NCBI RefSeq assembly: GCF_016808335.1
Contig: NC_053149.1
Coordinates: forward strand, 15,861,714-15,925,713
Origin: Panicum virgatum
Lineage: Eukaryota; Streptophyta; Magnoliopsida; Poales; Poaceae
Length of the DNA: 64,000 nt
Direction of reading: 5' to 3'
Below, one piece after another: positions 1-11,660 of the stretch. The first letter of the stretch is position 1. Each line of letters opens with the position of its first letter. The notes beneath the pieces were generated by a model. That model saw nothing but the letters and a program-made list of their open reading frames with translations. It was not told the DNA's origin and searched no databases. The translations under genes and the position numbers were made by a program.

Positions 1-32
1 AGAGATCAACTGACATCACCATGTTACTTTGA

Positions 33-1126
33 TCAAGGATGAAATCTGCGCAAGTGCTCAATATTCCAGGAATTGGGTACCTCATTGCCATCTGCATCAA
101 AAATTATGTATGATCCGAGTCTTGTAACCTTAGTTACGATGAAAGGACCCTCCCATCGGGAATTTAACTTGTGCAATCCTGTTTCATCTTGAATCCTTCG
201 TAATACCAGATCTCCAATGTTGAAAGATGTTTGCTAGACATTGCGATCGTGATAGCGTCTGACTCCTTGAAGATATCTAGCCGATTGGGTTAAAGCATTA
301 ATTCTGGCTTCTTCGACTGAATCTAACTCAAGTTGTCGAGCTTCATCTGCTTCTCCTTCTTGATAGGCTTCTACTCTTGGAGATTTCCACATGATATCAG
401 CGGGTAGTATAGCCTCTGACCCATAAGTGAGGACGAAAGGAGACTGTCCAGTTGCTTTGCTGGGCTGCGTTCGCAGCCCCCAGACCACATGAGGTAGTTT
501 TTGAATCCACTTGCCACCTTTCTTGGTGTTAGCGTCATAGAGTCTTTTTTCAATTTGTCGAGTACTAAGCCATTGATGCGCTCTACTTGACCATTTGCTC
601 GAGGGTGAGCTACTGAAGCATATTTGACCTCAATGCAGGAATTGTCACAGAAATCCCAAAAAGATTATGACGTGAAGTTAGAGCCAAGATCCATAATGAT
701 GGTATGAGGAAATCCGAACCGGTGAATAATGTCAGAGATAAAATCCACTGCTCCATCGGATGAGATCTTGACAGTGGGCTTGTACTCGATCAACTTGGTG
801 AACTTGTCGACTGCTACCAGCACATGATTGAATCCTCCTAGAGCTACGGTTAATGGTCCGATCATGTCCAAACTCCAACAGGCGAACGGCCATGATGGAG
901 GAATTGTTATCAAGTTGTGTGCTGGGACGTGAGTCTTTTTGCCAAAAAATTGGCAGCCAGGGCACCGTCTGATGAGGTCTTCTGCGTCTGAAACAGCTGT
1001 TGGCCAGAAGAAGCCTGACCTGCAAGCCTTGCCGACTAGTGTACTTGACGCAGCGTGGTTGCCGCAAACTCCTTCGTGTATCTCTCTGAGGATGTCTTTG
1101 CCTTCTTCAAGGGTAACACACTTCAT
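33..1126 (-). pseudogene. RT1 integrase (zinc-binding, catalytic core and C-terminal parts, broken)
   Basis: Two open pieces (665-1126 and 234-488) plus degenerate sequence encode a retroviral-type integrase that would insert the cDNA into the host genome. The first piece has the H-H-C-C zinc region (GVCGNHAA and CPGCQFF) and two catalytic aspartates (LDMIGP and MDLGSNF). The second piece is the C-terminal part after the core (WGLRTQPSKATGQSPF). A frameshift separates them near 560-665, and a stop follows the RRYHDRNV stretch. The reading then continues to a typical end, IEHLRRFHP, with a stop at about 33. It cannot be translated as one protein. Confidence 0.85.
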
Positions 1127-1273
1127 GAGGATGCCAGAAGCAGAGCGCTTGTATAGGTTGTCGCCAACAAGGACGAAACCTTTGCTACGCCTGATGATAT
1201 GGGCATCTTCAGCGCTTTTAGGATCGACATGTGGTGGAAGCTTGAACTCCTTGATAAAGTCGATAAACTGGAT

Positions 1274-1684
1274 CTACCAATCTTCTTCGATCCTTAGTAC
1301 TTCCCTGACTGTGGCCGGGGCCTCCGTGTTAGTGGCTTGTTCGCTTTGTACCTTGACTGATGGATGATGAAGTTCATGGACAAAAACTCCAGGTGGAACG
1401 GCTGCTCGGGTAGATCCAAGTTTGGAAAGGACATCGGCTCCCACGTTGTTGTCACGGTCTATGTGATGGATTTCTAATCCTGAGAACTTGTTTTCGAGCT
1501 TTCTGATTTCTTCGACGTATGCATCCATTGTATCCATGTTGATGTCCCGTTCTTTATTGACTTGCTGGACGACGAATAGAGAATCGTCGTAAACAAGTAA
1601 TCGCTTGATGCCGAGAGAAACTGCTAGTCGAAGACCATGTAGCAGTGCCTCATATTCAGCTTCCTGGTTGGAGACCTTGAACAA
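1274..1684 (-). pseudogene. RT1 second RNase H-like (aRNH) domain, 3' part
   Basis: The translation begins in NQEAEYEALLHGLRLAVSLG and runs through LLVYDDSLFVVQQVN to HHIDRDNNVGADVLSKLG. These are the last two-thirds of the archaeal-type RNase H found between RT/RNase H and integrase in Tat elements. A break at about 1690 separates it from its start (HWVMYFDVSLKLDGGGAG) in the upstream piece. The same domain in RT3 lies at about 14240-14640. Confidence 0.8.
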
Positions 1685-1701
1685 GATTTAGAATACATAC
1701 T

Positions 1702-3135
1702 TCAATTGCTCTCCTTTGGGAAGATGAACATAACTCCCGCGCCGCCTCCGTCAAGCTTGAGTGAGACGTCAAAGTACATTACCCAATGCTCTGGAACGTT
1801 ATGAGGTGCTGGAATTTGATTTTCCCGCCATTCAGCTAAGAAGTCGACTAGTGCCTGTGACTTGATTGTTGTTCTTGATATGAAGTTGATTTTCAAGGCT
1901 CCCAGTTCAACTGCCCACTTTGAGATTCGTCCGGTGGCATCCCGATTGTGGAGTATATCCCCCAATGAGAAGTCAGTTATTACTGAGATCTTGTACTTGT
2001 CGAAATAATATTGAAGCTTCCTGGAGGTGATTAGAATTCCATACAGAAGTTTCTGAATTGATGGATATCTAACCTTGGATTCAGAGAGTACTTCACTGAT
2101 GAAGTAAACTGGTCTCTGAACGCCATAGGCGTGGCCTTCCTCTGGGCGTTCGACTACTATCGCCGTACTGACTACATGAGTAGTCGCATCGATGTAGAGA
2201 AGCAGTTCCTCGCCAGGTAGTGGAGCTGTTAGAGTCGGCAGTGACTGGAGATGATGCTTGAGGTTCTCGAGTGCTTCCGCGGCTTCTGTAGTCCACTCAA
2301 ATTTGTCTTGTCGCTTTAGGAGCTTGAAGAAGGGTAAGCCCCGTTCGCCAAGCCTGGACAAGAACCAGTTCAAAGCTACCATGTAGCCTATAAGCTTCTG
2401 GACGTCCTTGATAGTAGCTGGAGCGTCCATGGTCATAATGGCGTTAATCTTTTCTGGACGATGAATCCAAGTAGTTTTCCAGACGGTACGCCAAAGACGC
2501 ACTTTGTTGGGTTGAGTTTCCAGCGAAATTTTCGGAGGATGTTGAAGGTCTCTTCCAAGTCAATAATGAATTGATTCTGGGTCTTGGTCTTGATGACAAC
2601 GTCGTCTACATAGGCTTTCAACATTGTGATGTAACTAGTCGGCAAAGCACAGCTGTATCGCACGCTGGTAGGTGGCACCAGCATTCTTCAACCCGAAAGA
2701 CATGGTCTTGTAGGTGTATGCCCCGTAAGGGGTGATGAAGGCCGTCTTGAATTGGTCTTCTTCTTTCAAGGCGATCTGATGATACTTGGAGTAGCAGTAG
2801 AGGAAGGATAACAGGACACATCATGCTGTAGAGTCGATTACTTGATCAATACGTGGTAGCCCGAAAGGATCCTTTGGGCAATGCTTGTTTAGATCGGTGT
2901 AGTCGACGCACATCCTCCACTCGTTGTTGTTCTTCTTCTAGACGAGTATAGGGTTAGCCAACCACTCGGGATGGTAGACTTCCTTGATGAACCCTGCTGT
3001 AAGTAGTTTCACCAGCTCTTTCTTGATGGCTTCTCGCTTGTCTGGTGAAAAATGTCGTAACCGTTGCTTTTTGGGTGTGGCTTTAGGGTCAACCTTCAAG
3101 GCATGCTCGATCAATTTCTTGGGTACCCCTGGCAT
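1702..3135 (-). pseudogene. RT1 reverse transcriptase and RNase H, broken
   Basis: Three overlapping open pieces (2938-3135, 2433-2684 and 1702-2502) encode, in order, the N-terminal RT region (KKELVKLLTAGFIKEVYHPE), the palm with an altered catalytic box (AYVDDVVIKTK), the thumb, and the first RNase H (LLLYIDATTHVVSTAIV). Parts between the pieces are readable but carry stops and frameshifts. At 2722-2729 it holds the uninterrupted sequence that in RT3 is split by a MITE, so it serves as an empty site for that insertion. Confidence 0.85.
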
Positions 3136-3198
3136 ATCCGTTGGTTTCCACGCGAATACGTCTCGGTTGGCCCTAAGGAAGTTGACGAGCTCGAGTTC

Positions 3199-4140
3199 CT
3201 ATTTGTCGCCCAAACCTGCTCCGATGATGGCGGTTTTGGAGTCGTCTCCCTCTTGTAGCTGGATAGTCTTGGTGCCCACGTCACCAGTTGGTTTAATCGA
3301 TGACTGGCTTGGCTTCTTGGAAGGCACCGACTCCTTGAGTGAAAGTTCCTTAGTAGTAGCAAGTATTTCGCTGACAGAGCTAGGGACTCGGATTGTGGCA
3401 GCATGATCTATTGCTTCCTTGTCGCACTCGAAGGATTTGAGGGGGTCTCCACGTAAGGAAAGTACTCCTGTGTTGCCTGGCATCTTGAGGAGTAGGTACA
3501 CATAATGTGGTACTGCCATGAACTTGGCTAGCGCTGGTCTTCCTAGAATAGCATGGTAGGAAGATTCGAAGTCGGCTACTTCGAATTTGATGTATTCTGT
3601 CCGGAAGTTCTGTTCTGTACCGAATGTGACCGGAAGAGTAGCCGAGCCAATTGGTGTAGAGGAATTTCCGGGGACGATGTCGTAGAATGGAGCCTTGCTT
3701 AGAGTGATTAGACTCATATAGTTGAGGCCCATCTTAGCTAATGTGCTTGCAAAGATCAAGTTGAGCCCACTTCCGCCGTCGATGAGTACTCGAGTGAGCT
3801 TGGAGCCTTGGACGACTGGGTCGAGTACTAATGGGAACTTTCTAGGTTCAGAGATGCTGGTCCATTGATCATCCCTAGAGAAGGTAATAGGGACCTCGCT
3901 GTATTTCAGTGGCCTCTGAATTGCTGGCTCGACTGAGAGGATCTCTCTGAGTAGGAGCTTCTGGGCTCGCTTGGAGAAGTTGGGATCTCCTCCAAATATG
4001 ACGTTGATGATGTTCTGTTGCCGTTGAAAACCAGCAGGGTCTTTCTTGTCGTCTTCGTCATCTTTGTTCTGTTTTTTCTTAGGAGCGTCTACAGGTGCCG
4101 ACTGGAAGGATTTGCGCAAGATCGTGCATTCACACATCAA
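3199..4140 (-). pseudogene. RT1 gag C-terminus and aspartic protease
   Basis: A 313-codon open stretch. It starts in the lysine/aspartate-rich end of gag, passes NVIFGGDPNFSKRAQKLLLR, and contains the retropepsin active site as RVLIDGGSGLNLIF (about residues 117-130) and the flap-to-helix region SSYHAILGRPALAKFMAVPH. The protease would cut the polyprotein. This D-G-G-S form is usual in Tat elements. The open stretch is longer than the equivalent in RT3, where the active site has mutated (DDGSG). Confidence 0.85.
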
Positions 4141-4194
4141 GTGGTTGCTCTTGGGGTGGATTGGATATCTCTTGTTGTGAAGAATCTTGTCGAA

Positions 4195-6245
4195 CTAGTC
4201 CTGTGGCTTGTTGCCCTTCTTACCACGCAGGGTGCGATCCATAGTGCCGACTATGACGTCAGGCTTGCATTTACAAGCAGGATCCCGCTGGTTACTGGGC
4301 CCTCCGCGGTCGTTGTGGGGCTTCCCATTGTTGTCGTTGTTACGGGGTGGGAAGCGACTGCGTTCTTGCTCTTCTTCGTCCGCCCAGCGCTGCATCATGT
4401 CTCGTACCTCCACTGTCATTTTGGGGCGATTACGCCCGAAGTCACGGTATAGAGACTGGACGGTGATGCTACTCTAGAAGTAGTCGATGATGTCGTCGTC
4501 GGCGACGTTGGGGAGGGTGGCTCTTGTGTCGAAGAAGTGCTTGACGTAGGATTTGATCGACTCGCCTTGCTCCTGCTTGCACATGGACAGGGCGTGTCGA
4601 GTAGCTACTCGATGTAGCGACCCCTAGAAGTTGTCAATGAAGGCCTTCTTGAGGTCATCCCACGAGTGTATGGACTCGCGCGCCAAACTTTCGAGCCACG
4701 TGAGGGGTGCGGGCTCCAGAGCCATCGGGAAGTAGAGGACCTTGGTGAGCGGTCGAGTATAAACGTAACCATTGAGCAGGGTCTTGCTTACCGTCGTACT
4801 TTTGGATGTTCGTAGGCTTGAAATCTTTTGGGTACTCGATGTTGTCGAAAACTCTGTTGAGGGCTTGGAAGCGATCGGAGTTGTCTGCAAGCTACGATCT
4901 GCGTCTTGCATTGATGATGTCCCGTCCGTCCATTATAGAGTCGGCTACCTCTTCCCTATTGTGCCCGCGGTTGTTGTTGTTGCGATTTGGCTGGGGCCCC
5001 GGAGCTTGGTTTGCCGGTTGTTGGCCACCCCTGGGGCGATGGCTACTCACGGCTTCCTGATCCTCTTGATTTCTTTGATTTTGCTGCTCCGGCTGTTGTT
5101 GACGATGGTGGCCTCCAAGAGTACGGCTTGCCTGAGGTATGACTGTTGCGGTGGCCCTTGACCATGTACCGTGAAGCGAGGACAACAGGTTATGTCTCTC
5201 GAGTTGTTCAACGGCGTTCTTGGCAAGGTGTATGACACGCTCCATCTCCAGGTTTTGAGGCATCTGCATGAGTTGCAAGGTTGCTTCTGTCATCGCGGCG
5301 ATTGGGGTTCTGAAAACTGGATCTGCGACGTTGTTTAATTCATTGTAGAGGTTGCGCGGGGGAAGGCGAGCTCGTTCTGCAGCTTGAACCATGCACTCCT
5401 CTTTGCGTTGATTTCTTGCCCTGCGAGCTGTGCGAGTAACTTCATCTTCATCTTGTGGAGCGTCTTGGGTCAGATTGTCCGCTGAAATCTGATCCAAGGC
5501 TTCATTTTGATCATGCTGACTACCTTGAGGTTGTTGGATGATCGCTGGAACCAAATGTTTGGGGGACAAAACTTTCCAGGTCTGAGTCGTAATCAGCTAG
5601 GACGGTGTCTCCAGACCCAGTTTCCCTCTCGGTTACGAGGGGAGTACCGTGTTGAAACGGAAGATCGTCAATGTTGGCAACTTCCCGGAGGTTATCGAGT
5701 AGTTTTGCAAGAGTATGACTTTGGCATGACTCAAATTGGAGTTTTGCCAATGCTTTGGTGATGAAATCCAAGCTGTCTTGAGATGATTCGACTGGATTTG
5801 GGTATATGTCGAAAATGGGTGCCTCCCGGCTAGCGGTGACTGAGTGGTTTTCGACGCAGAGAAGATGATCCAAGCTATTTTGATAGATGGATCTGATCAT
5901 CCGTTTGTAAGCAGATGACGAATTGTGCAATCCGAAGATGGGTTGAGCAAGAGGAGTCCCTACCCGAGTAAGTTTCGGTTTGAGATTGATCTGAGTCCGA
6001 GTGGAACTCCAGTTATCTTCGAGTTTTGCCTCGATCTCCTTGGCGAGGTCGGGAAGCAACATGATGTCGTGATCATCTGATCTGGCGAGTTTGTTGGAGT
6101 CTTCCGACATGGTGATCTTCAGTGTGGGAGAGTTGGTTAGGTGGCTGTCAAAGCCGCTCGAACCATTGGCGACGCAGACCCACGAGCCAAAGATGAAGGT
6201 AGCGCTTTGAGGAGGTGCCATGGTGCTGAAAGCGAAGGTGACCAT
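4195..6245 (-). pseudogene. RT1 gag, broken into several reading frames
   Basis: Gag would form the particle that packages element RNA. Reading begins at the ATG at about 6212 (MAPPQSATFIFGSWVCVANG), 80 bases inside the LTR. It proceeds through 5520-6245, 4892-5569, 4624-4911 and 4195-4419. The capsid-like Retrotrans_gag region is recognisable as APLTWLESLARESIHSWDDL, followed by the MMQRWADEEEQERSRF segment. Frameshifts at about 5540, 4910 and 4420-4620 separate the pieces. Parallel sequence in RT3 (9331-11660) confirms the order. Confidence 0.8.
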
Positions 6246-6270
6246 CGAACTCGCCGATGAACTCGCCGAG

Positions 6271-6289
6271 TCCCCTACCTAGTGCGCCA
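6271..6289 (-). promoter_or_regulatory. RT1 primer binding site
   Basis: On the minus strand this reads TGGCGCACTAGGTAGGGGA, two bases inside the LTR end. It matches the RT3 site except in the middle (two differences within GCGCGCCAGG). RT3's version looks complementary to the 3' end of a tRNA-Arg(CCU); the changes here would weaken priming. Confidence 0.75.
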
Positions 6290-6291
6290 GC

Positions 6292-6706
6292 TGTCGGTGT
6301 TTACCGCCAAGCCTGCTCAGGGATACACTTAGCAGTAAGGTTTGTAGGTAGGGATCGATTGCTCTGGAACTCGATGGTGCAAGGACCACAAAGATTTAGA
6401 CATGTTCGGGCCGCGAGTTGCGTAATACCCTATGTCCTGTGTGGTGGTTTGTATTGCCTTATGTGTTGATGTGTTTCGAGGGGGTACCTGCCCACCCTTA
6501 TATATCCGGGGGGACAGGTTTACATGGAAAGTCCTAGCTGAATACAGTTGGAGTCCGACTTTAGTACGATCGGATAGTTTCCTTTGTACTGTGGCTAGTT
6601 CTACGCCTATCTGGGTAGTTACAAGAGAAGTAAGGTACACCCATGAGCTATCCCTTACTCTAGACATTCTATGCCTATAAGCAGTCCCGCTGCCCCGGGT
6701 CTAACA
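6292..6706 (-). repeat. RT1 5' LTR (415 bp)
   Basis: It is bounded by TGTCGGTGTTTACC at the plus-strand left end and CCGGGTCTAACA at the right. The reverse complement aligns along its whole length with the RT3 LTRs (8869-9284 and 19836-20251). A TATA-like ATATATAAGG lies on the minus strand at about 6497-6507, in the same place as in RT3. The outer end has mutated from TGTCAG to TGTTAG. Confidence 0.9.
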
Positions 6707-6711
6707 TCACG

Positions 6712-8366
6712 GTGAGCGGCTCATTCGAGCAGGCCTACGTAGGGTTTGACCACGCCACCACTGCGGCAAGCTCGGCTGGGCTTGGCCAGCTTCGCGCCAC
6801 CACTCCCGAGTGCCGTCCTGACCCTGGCAAGCCCAGCCAGGCTCCGGCTTTCGTCTCAACCGATGAGACCAAGTCGGTCGTGGTCGACGACGTCGACCCA
6901 ACCAAGACAGTGCAGATCGGCTCCCAGCTCTCGGCCAAACAGGAACGCGCGCTCGTCGACTTCCTCCGTGCCAACAAGGACACTTTTGCATGGAAGCCAT
7001 CTGACATGCCGGGCATCCTAAGGAAGGTCGCCGAGCACAAGCTCCGCATTTTGCCGGTATCCAAGCCCGTCCAGCAACACCTACGTCGCTTCGATGACGA
7101 GAGGCGTAGAGCCATAGGAGAAGAAATTGCTAAGCTGTTAGCCGCTGGCTTCATAAAAGAAGTCTATCACTCCGACTGGCTCTCTAACCCAGTCCATGTA
7201 AAAAAGAAAACTAGTCAATGGAGGATGTGTGTCGATTACACCAGCCTGAACAAGGCTTGCCCCAGAGACCCTTTTCCTTTGCCTAGAATAGATTAGATAA
7301 TCAACTCCACCTCTGGATGCGAGATCTTATCCTTTCTAGACACTTATCCTTCATCACACTGTTTGGCTCGTACTGTTACGTGTCGATGCCGTTCGGTCTT
7401 AAGAATGCAGGGGCAACATACCAGCGATGCATGCAAGCCTGCTTCTCCGACCAGATCAACCCGCCGATCGACCCCGACCGGCCGGACCCGCCTCGGGCGA
7501 TGGTCGCGTTCTACATTGACGACATCGTCGTCAAGACGCCACGCGCGGAAGATCTAGTCGCCACCCTGAGCACCACATTCGCAAATCTCAAGAGGTTCAA
7601 CATCAAACTGAACCCCAATAAATGCACGTTCGGTGTGCCTAAGGGAAACTTCTCGGGTACATGGTGTCCGAGCGTGGCATTGAAGCCAACTGCGACAAAA
7701 TCACGGCTATCACCAACATGTGACCCATCCGCGGTGTCAAGGGAGTCCAGAGGTTAACCGGGTGCCTAGCAGCGCTCAGCCGGTTCATCGCCCGACTAGG
7801 AGATCGAGGTCTGCCGCTGTACAAACTCCTCAAGAAATGCGACACCTTTGTCTGGACAAAGGAGGCACAAGCGGCCCTCGACCGCCTCAAGACTCCCTTA
7901 TCCTCTCCACTGGTGCTCGTGGCACCGGATCTCTGCGAACCCCTTTTGCTTTACCTGGCAGCCACTAACCATGTGGTCAGTTTCGCTCTGGTAGTTGAAA
8001 GGGAAGAACAGGGACACGCCCTCAAAGTCCAACGTCCTGTGTATTTCGTCAGCGAAGTACTGACCGACACCAAGTCACGGTACCCGCAGATACAAAAACT
8101 TCTTTACGCCGTCATCATGGCGGCCAAGAAGCTGCAACACTACTTCACCGAGCATGAGGTGTCGGTCGTCACCTCGTTCCCACTCGGAGAGGTTGTTCGC
8201 AACCACGACACCGTGGGGCGGATATCCAAATGGGCAGTCAAGCTGATGGGCTACATCATCAAGTTCGTGCCGCGCAAGGCGATAAAGTATCAAGCCCTGG
8301 CCGACTTCATCGCCGAGTGGACGGAAGTTCAAGCTCCGACCCCAGAAATCTCTCACGAGTACTAGA
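6712..8366 (+). pseudogene. RT2 reverse transcriptase and RNase H, broken
   Basis: From 6712 a 194-codon open stretch covers the region before RT and its N-terminus (FIKEVYHSDWLSNP, then WRMCVDYTSLNKACPRDPFP), ending in a stop at about 7294-7296. The palm resumes at 7365 (GSYCYVSMPFGLKNAGATYQ) after a loss of roughly 18 codons. The catalytic box FYIDDIVVK is intact at about 7510-7536. A frameshift near 7655 precedes the thumb, and 7913-8365 is the first RNase H (LLLYLAATNHVVSFALVVE) ending in a TAG stop. The protein would copy element RNA to DNA if it were whole. Confidence 0.85.
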
Positions 8367-8868
8367 CCCTCTACTTCGACGGGTCAGTCATGGGACCCGG
8401 CGTGGGGGCCGGGGTCGTCCTGATCTCCCCAGAAGGAGGCAAGTTCCAGTACGCAGTCCGGCTCTACTTTCTCACGTCAAACAACGTCGCCGAGTATGAG
8501 GTGCTCATCAGCGGCCTCCGCGTAGCCATCGACATCGGGGCAACCCGCCCGTACGTCTATGGCGACTCCTAGCTTGTAATCGACCAGGTCATGAAGAACT
8601 CCAACTGCGAGGGCCCTCTCATGGACGCATACTGCCAGGAAGTCCGCAAGCTAGAAGGGAGATTCCGGGGTCTGGAGCTCCACCACATCCTGCGGAAGCA
8701 AAACCCCGATGCGGATGCTCTCACAAAGATGGCCGCCGAGCACAAACTAGCGCCCATTGGCATTTTCACCAACGACCTGAATGCACCGTCAGCACGAGAG
8801 AAGCAGCCGGCCGCAGACAAGACAAAAACAGGGAAAGCAGAGCATGCAGAGAAAACAGAGCACGCACC
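8367..8868 (+). pseudogene. RT2 second RNase H-like (aRNH) domain, cut by RT3
   Basis: The domain starts with LYFDGSVMGPGVGAGVVLIS and continues through NNVAEYEVLISGLRVAIDIG and YVYGDS. It has a stop at 8570-8572, then the end HHILRKQNPDADALTKMA. Conserved acidic positions (the D of FDGS, the E of AEYE, the D of YGDS and the D of ADAL) are recognisable. The sequence is interrupted at 8868 by the RT3 insertion. Confidence 0.8.
8864..8868. repeat. Target-site duplication, left copy (GCACC) of RT3
   Basis: GCACC directly precedes the TGTCAG end of the 5' LTR and recurs at 20252-20256 directly after the ACCGACA end of the 3' LTR. A five-base duplication is the usual length for Ty3/gypsy integrase. 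Confidence 0.95.
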
Positions 8869-9284
8869 TGTCAGACCCGGGGCAACGTGACTACTTATAG
8901 ACATAGAATGTTTTAGAGTAAGGGATAGCTCATGGATGCACCTTACCTCCCTTGTAACTACTCGAATAGGCGTAGGACTAGCTGCAGTACAAAGGAAACT
9001 ACCCGATTGTGTTGTAGTAGGACTCCAACTATACTCGGCTAGGACTTTCCATGTAACCCTATCCCCCCGGATATATAAGGGCGGACAGGGACCCCCTCCA
9101 AAGACATCTACATGTAAGGCAATACAGACCACCACACAGGACGTAGGGTATTACACAACTCACGGCCCGAACCTGTCTAAATCTTTGTGTTCCTTGCACC
9201 ATCGAGTTCCAGAGCCATCGATCCTTACCAACAAACCCTACTGCTAAGGATATCCCTGAGCAGGCTTGGCGGTAAACACCGACA
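8869..9284 (+). repeat. RT3 5' LTR (416 bp)
   Basis: It begins TGTCAGACCCGGGG and ends GGTAAACACCGACA. It contains a TATA-like ATATATAAGG at 9071-9080. The 3' LTR (19836-20251) has identical length and about 94 % identity. Confidence 0.95.
9071..9080 (+). promoter_or_regulatory. TATA-like box of RT3 5' LTR
   Basis: ATATATAAGG after a C-rich run, about 200 bases into the LTR. It is conserved at the same place in the RT3 3' LTR and in the RT1 LTR, consistent with the element's polymerase II start lying shortly downstream. Confidence 0.6.
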
Positions 9285-9286
9285 GC

Positions 9287-9304
9287 TGGCGCGCCAGGTA
9301 GGGG
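9287..9304 (+). promoter_or_regulatory. RT3 primer binding site
   Basis: TGGCGCGCCAGGTAGGGG lies two bases after the LTR. The leading TGG pairs with a tRNA CCA end. From memory the rest complements the 3' end of plant tRNA-Arg(CCU); that assignment needs a tRNA comparison. Confidence 0.75.
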
Positions 9305-9330
9305 ACTCGGCGAGTTCATCGGCGAGTTCG

Positions 9331-11660
9331 ATGGCCACTTTCGCTTTCAGCACCATGACGCCTCCCAGAGGCGCCACCTTCATCTTCGGTTCGTGGGTCT
9401 GCGTCGCCAATGGTTCAGGCGGCTTCGATAGCCAATTAACCAACTTTCCCACGCCGAAGAGCTCTACGTCTGAAGACTCCAACAAGCTCGCTAGATCTCA
9501 TGATCGCGGCGTTATGTTGCTTCCCGACCTCGCCAAGGAGATCGAGTCGAAACTCGAAAATAACTCGAGTTCTATTCGAACTCATATTGATCTCAAACCG
9601 AAATCCACTCGGATTGGGACTCTTATCGCGCAACTCGTCTTTGGTTTGCACAATTCATCGTCTGTTTACAAACAGATGATTAGATCCTCCTATGAAAATA
9701 GCTTGGATCGCTTACTTCACGTCGAAAACCAATCAGCCACCGCTAGCCGGGAGGCACCCATTTTTGACGTTTACCCAGATCCAGTCGAGTCACCTCAAGA
9801 CAGCCTGGATTTCATCACCAATGCGCTGGCTTGATACAACTCAAATCTTGCCGAGGTCATACCCTCGCAGAACTACTCGACAACCTGCGAGAAGTCACCA
9901 GCATTGATGATCTCCCGTTTCAACACGGCATTCCCCTCGAAACCGAGAGGGAAACTGGCTCCGGTGGAACTGTCCTAGCTGATTACGAATCAGACCTGGA
10001 AAGCTTCTCTCACGAGCATTTGGTTCCGGTAATCATCTAGCCTGGAGGCGCTACAATCCACCATGATCCAAACGAAGCCTTGGATCAGATCTCAGCAGAC
10101 AACCTGACCCAAGATGCTCCAGCTGATGAAGATGAAGTCACTCGTACAGCCCACAGGGAAAGGAATCAACGCAAAGAAGTGTGCAAGACTCGTGCGGCCA
10201 AACGTGCTCGTCTTCCGCAACGCAACCTCAACAACAAATTCAACAATATCGCGGATCCTATCTTCAGAACACCAATCGACACAATGATAGAAGCAACCCT
10301 GCGACTCATGACGATGCCCCAGAATCTCGAGTTGGAACGAGGCATAAATCTCACCAAAAACGCTGCTGAACAACTCGAGAGATAGAACCCCCTGTCCTCG
10401 CTTCACGGTACGCGATCAAGGGCCACTGCAACAGCAATACCTCAAGCAAGCCGTACCCCCAGAGGCCACCAGCGTCAACAGCAGCAGGAACAGCAGAACC
10501 GAAGAAACCAAGAGGATCATGAAGCTGCAAGTAGTCATCGCCCCAAAGGTGGCCAACCACAAGCAAATCAAGCTCCTAGCCCTCAGCCAAACCGCAACAA
10601 CAACAACCATGGGAACAATATGGAAGAGGTAGCCGATTCCATTGTGGACGCACGGGACATCATCAACGCAAGACGCAGGCCGCAACTTGCGGACAACTCC
10701 GACCGCTTCCAAGGCCTGAGCAAGGCTTTCGACAACATCGAGTACCCGAAATATTTCAAGCCTACGAACATCCAAAAGTACGACGGTAAGCAAGACCCTG
10801 CTCAATGGTTACATTTATACTCGACCGCTTTTAGTGTTGCAGGGAGAGATACCAACACCAAGCTCCTCTACCTCTCGATGGTCCTGGAGCCCGCACCCCT
10901 CACATGGCTCGAAAGCCTGTCGTACGAGTCAATCCACTCGTGGGAGGACCTCAAGAAGGCGTTCGTCGACGACTTCCAAGGGTTCGCTACAACGAGTAGC
11001 CACTCACCACGCCCTATCCATGATCAAGCAGGAGCAAGGCGAGTCGATCAGATCCTACGTCAAGTGCTTCTTCGACACAAGAGCTACCATCCCCAACATC
11101 GCCGACGACGATGTCATCGACTACTTCCAGAGCGGCATCACCGTTCAGTCACTATACCGCGACTTTGGGTGTAATCAGCCCAAAACGGAGATAGATCTAC
11201 GTGACATGATGCAGCGCTGGGCAGATGAAGAGGAGCAAGAACGCAGTCGCTTTCCCCACCGCAACAACGACAACAACGGGAAGCGCCACAACGACCGTGG
11301 TGGGCCCAGCAACCAGCGGGATCCTACGCGTAAGCGTAAGCCTGACGACATTATCGGTACTATGGATCGCACACCACGTGGTAAGAAGGGCGACAAGCCG
11401 CAGAACCAGTTCGACAAGATCCTTCACAACAAAAGATGTCCAATCCACCCCAAGAGCAACCACTCGATGTGGGAGTGCACGATCCTGCCCAAATCCTTCC
11501 AGTCGGCACCTGCTTCTGCTCCAAACAAAGAACAAGACAAAGATGATAAAGACGACAAGAAAGACCCTGATGGTTTCCAACAGCACCAAAATGTCGTCAA
11601 TGTCATATTTGGAGGAGATCCTAGTTTCTCCAAGCGAGCTCAAAAGCTCCTACTCAGATA
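9331..11660 (+). pseudogene. RT3 gag, broken
   Basis: The ATG at 9331 opens MATFAFSTMTPPRGATFIF, matching the RT1 start. The first frame stops at 9832-9834 and reading shifts to 9831-10040, then 10080-10385, 10620-11174 and 10834-11661. The capsid-type region is APLTWLESLSYESIHSWEDL followed, after a shift near 10980, by MIKQEQGESIRSYVKCFF. The basic stretch RDPTRKRKPDD and a degenerate C-P-I-H-x-K-S-N-H-S-x-W-x-C motif near 11440 take the place of a zinc knuckle. It ends just before a stop at 11659-11661. Confidence 0.85.

Larger units (their letters stand above)
1..6706 (-). mobile_element. RT1: Tat-lineage Ty3/gypsy retrotransposon, 5' LTR to end of pol (3' end outside window)
   Basis: Read on the minus strand the order is LTR (6706-6292), primer binding site, gag, protease, reverse transcriptase, RNase H, a second RNase H-like domain and integrase, ending with a stop at about 33. 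The extra RNase H between RT and integrase is the hallmark of the Tat lineage (RIRE2, Grande, Cinful, Retand). The LTR, primer site and proteins match RT3 (8869-20251), so both are one family; RIRE2-like is my best guess from the roughly 415-bp LTR and tRNA-Arg-type primer site. The 3' untranslated part and 3' LTR lie left of the window. It is inserted in RT2; the right-hand target-site copy would be TCACG (6707-6711). Many stops and frameshifts make it non-autonomous. Confidence 0.9.
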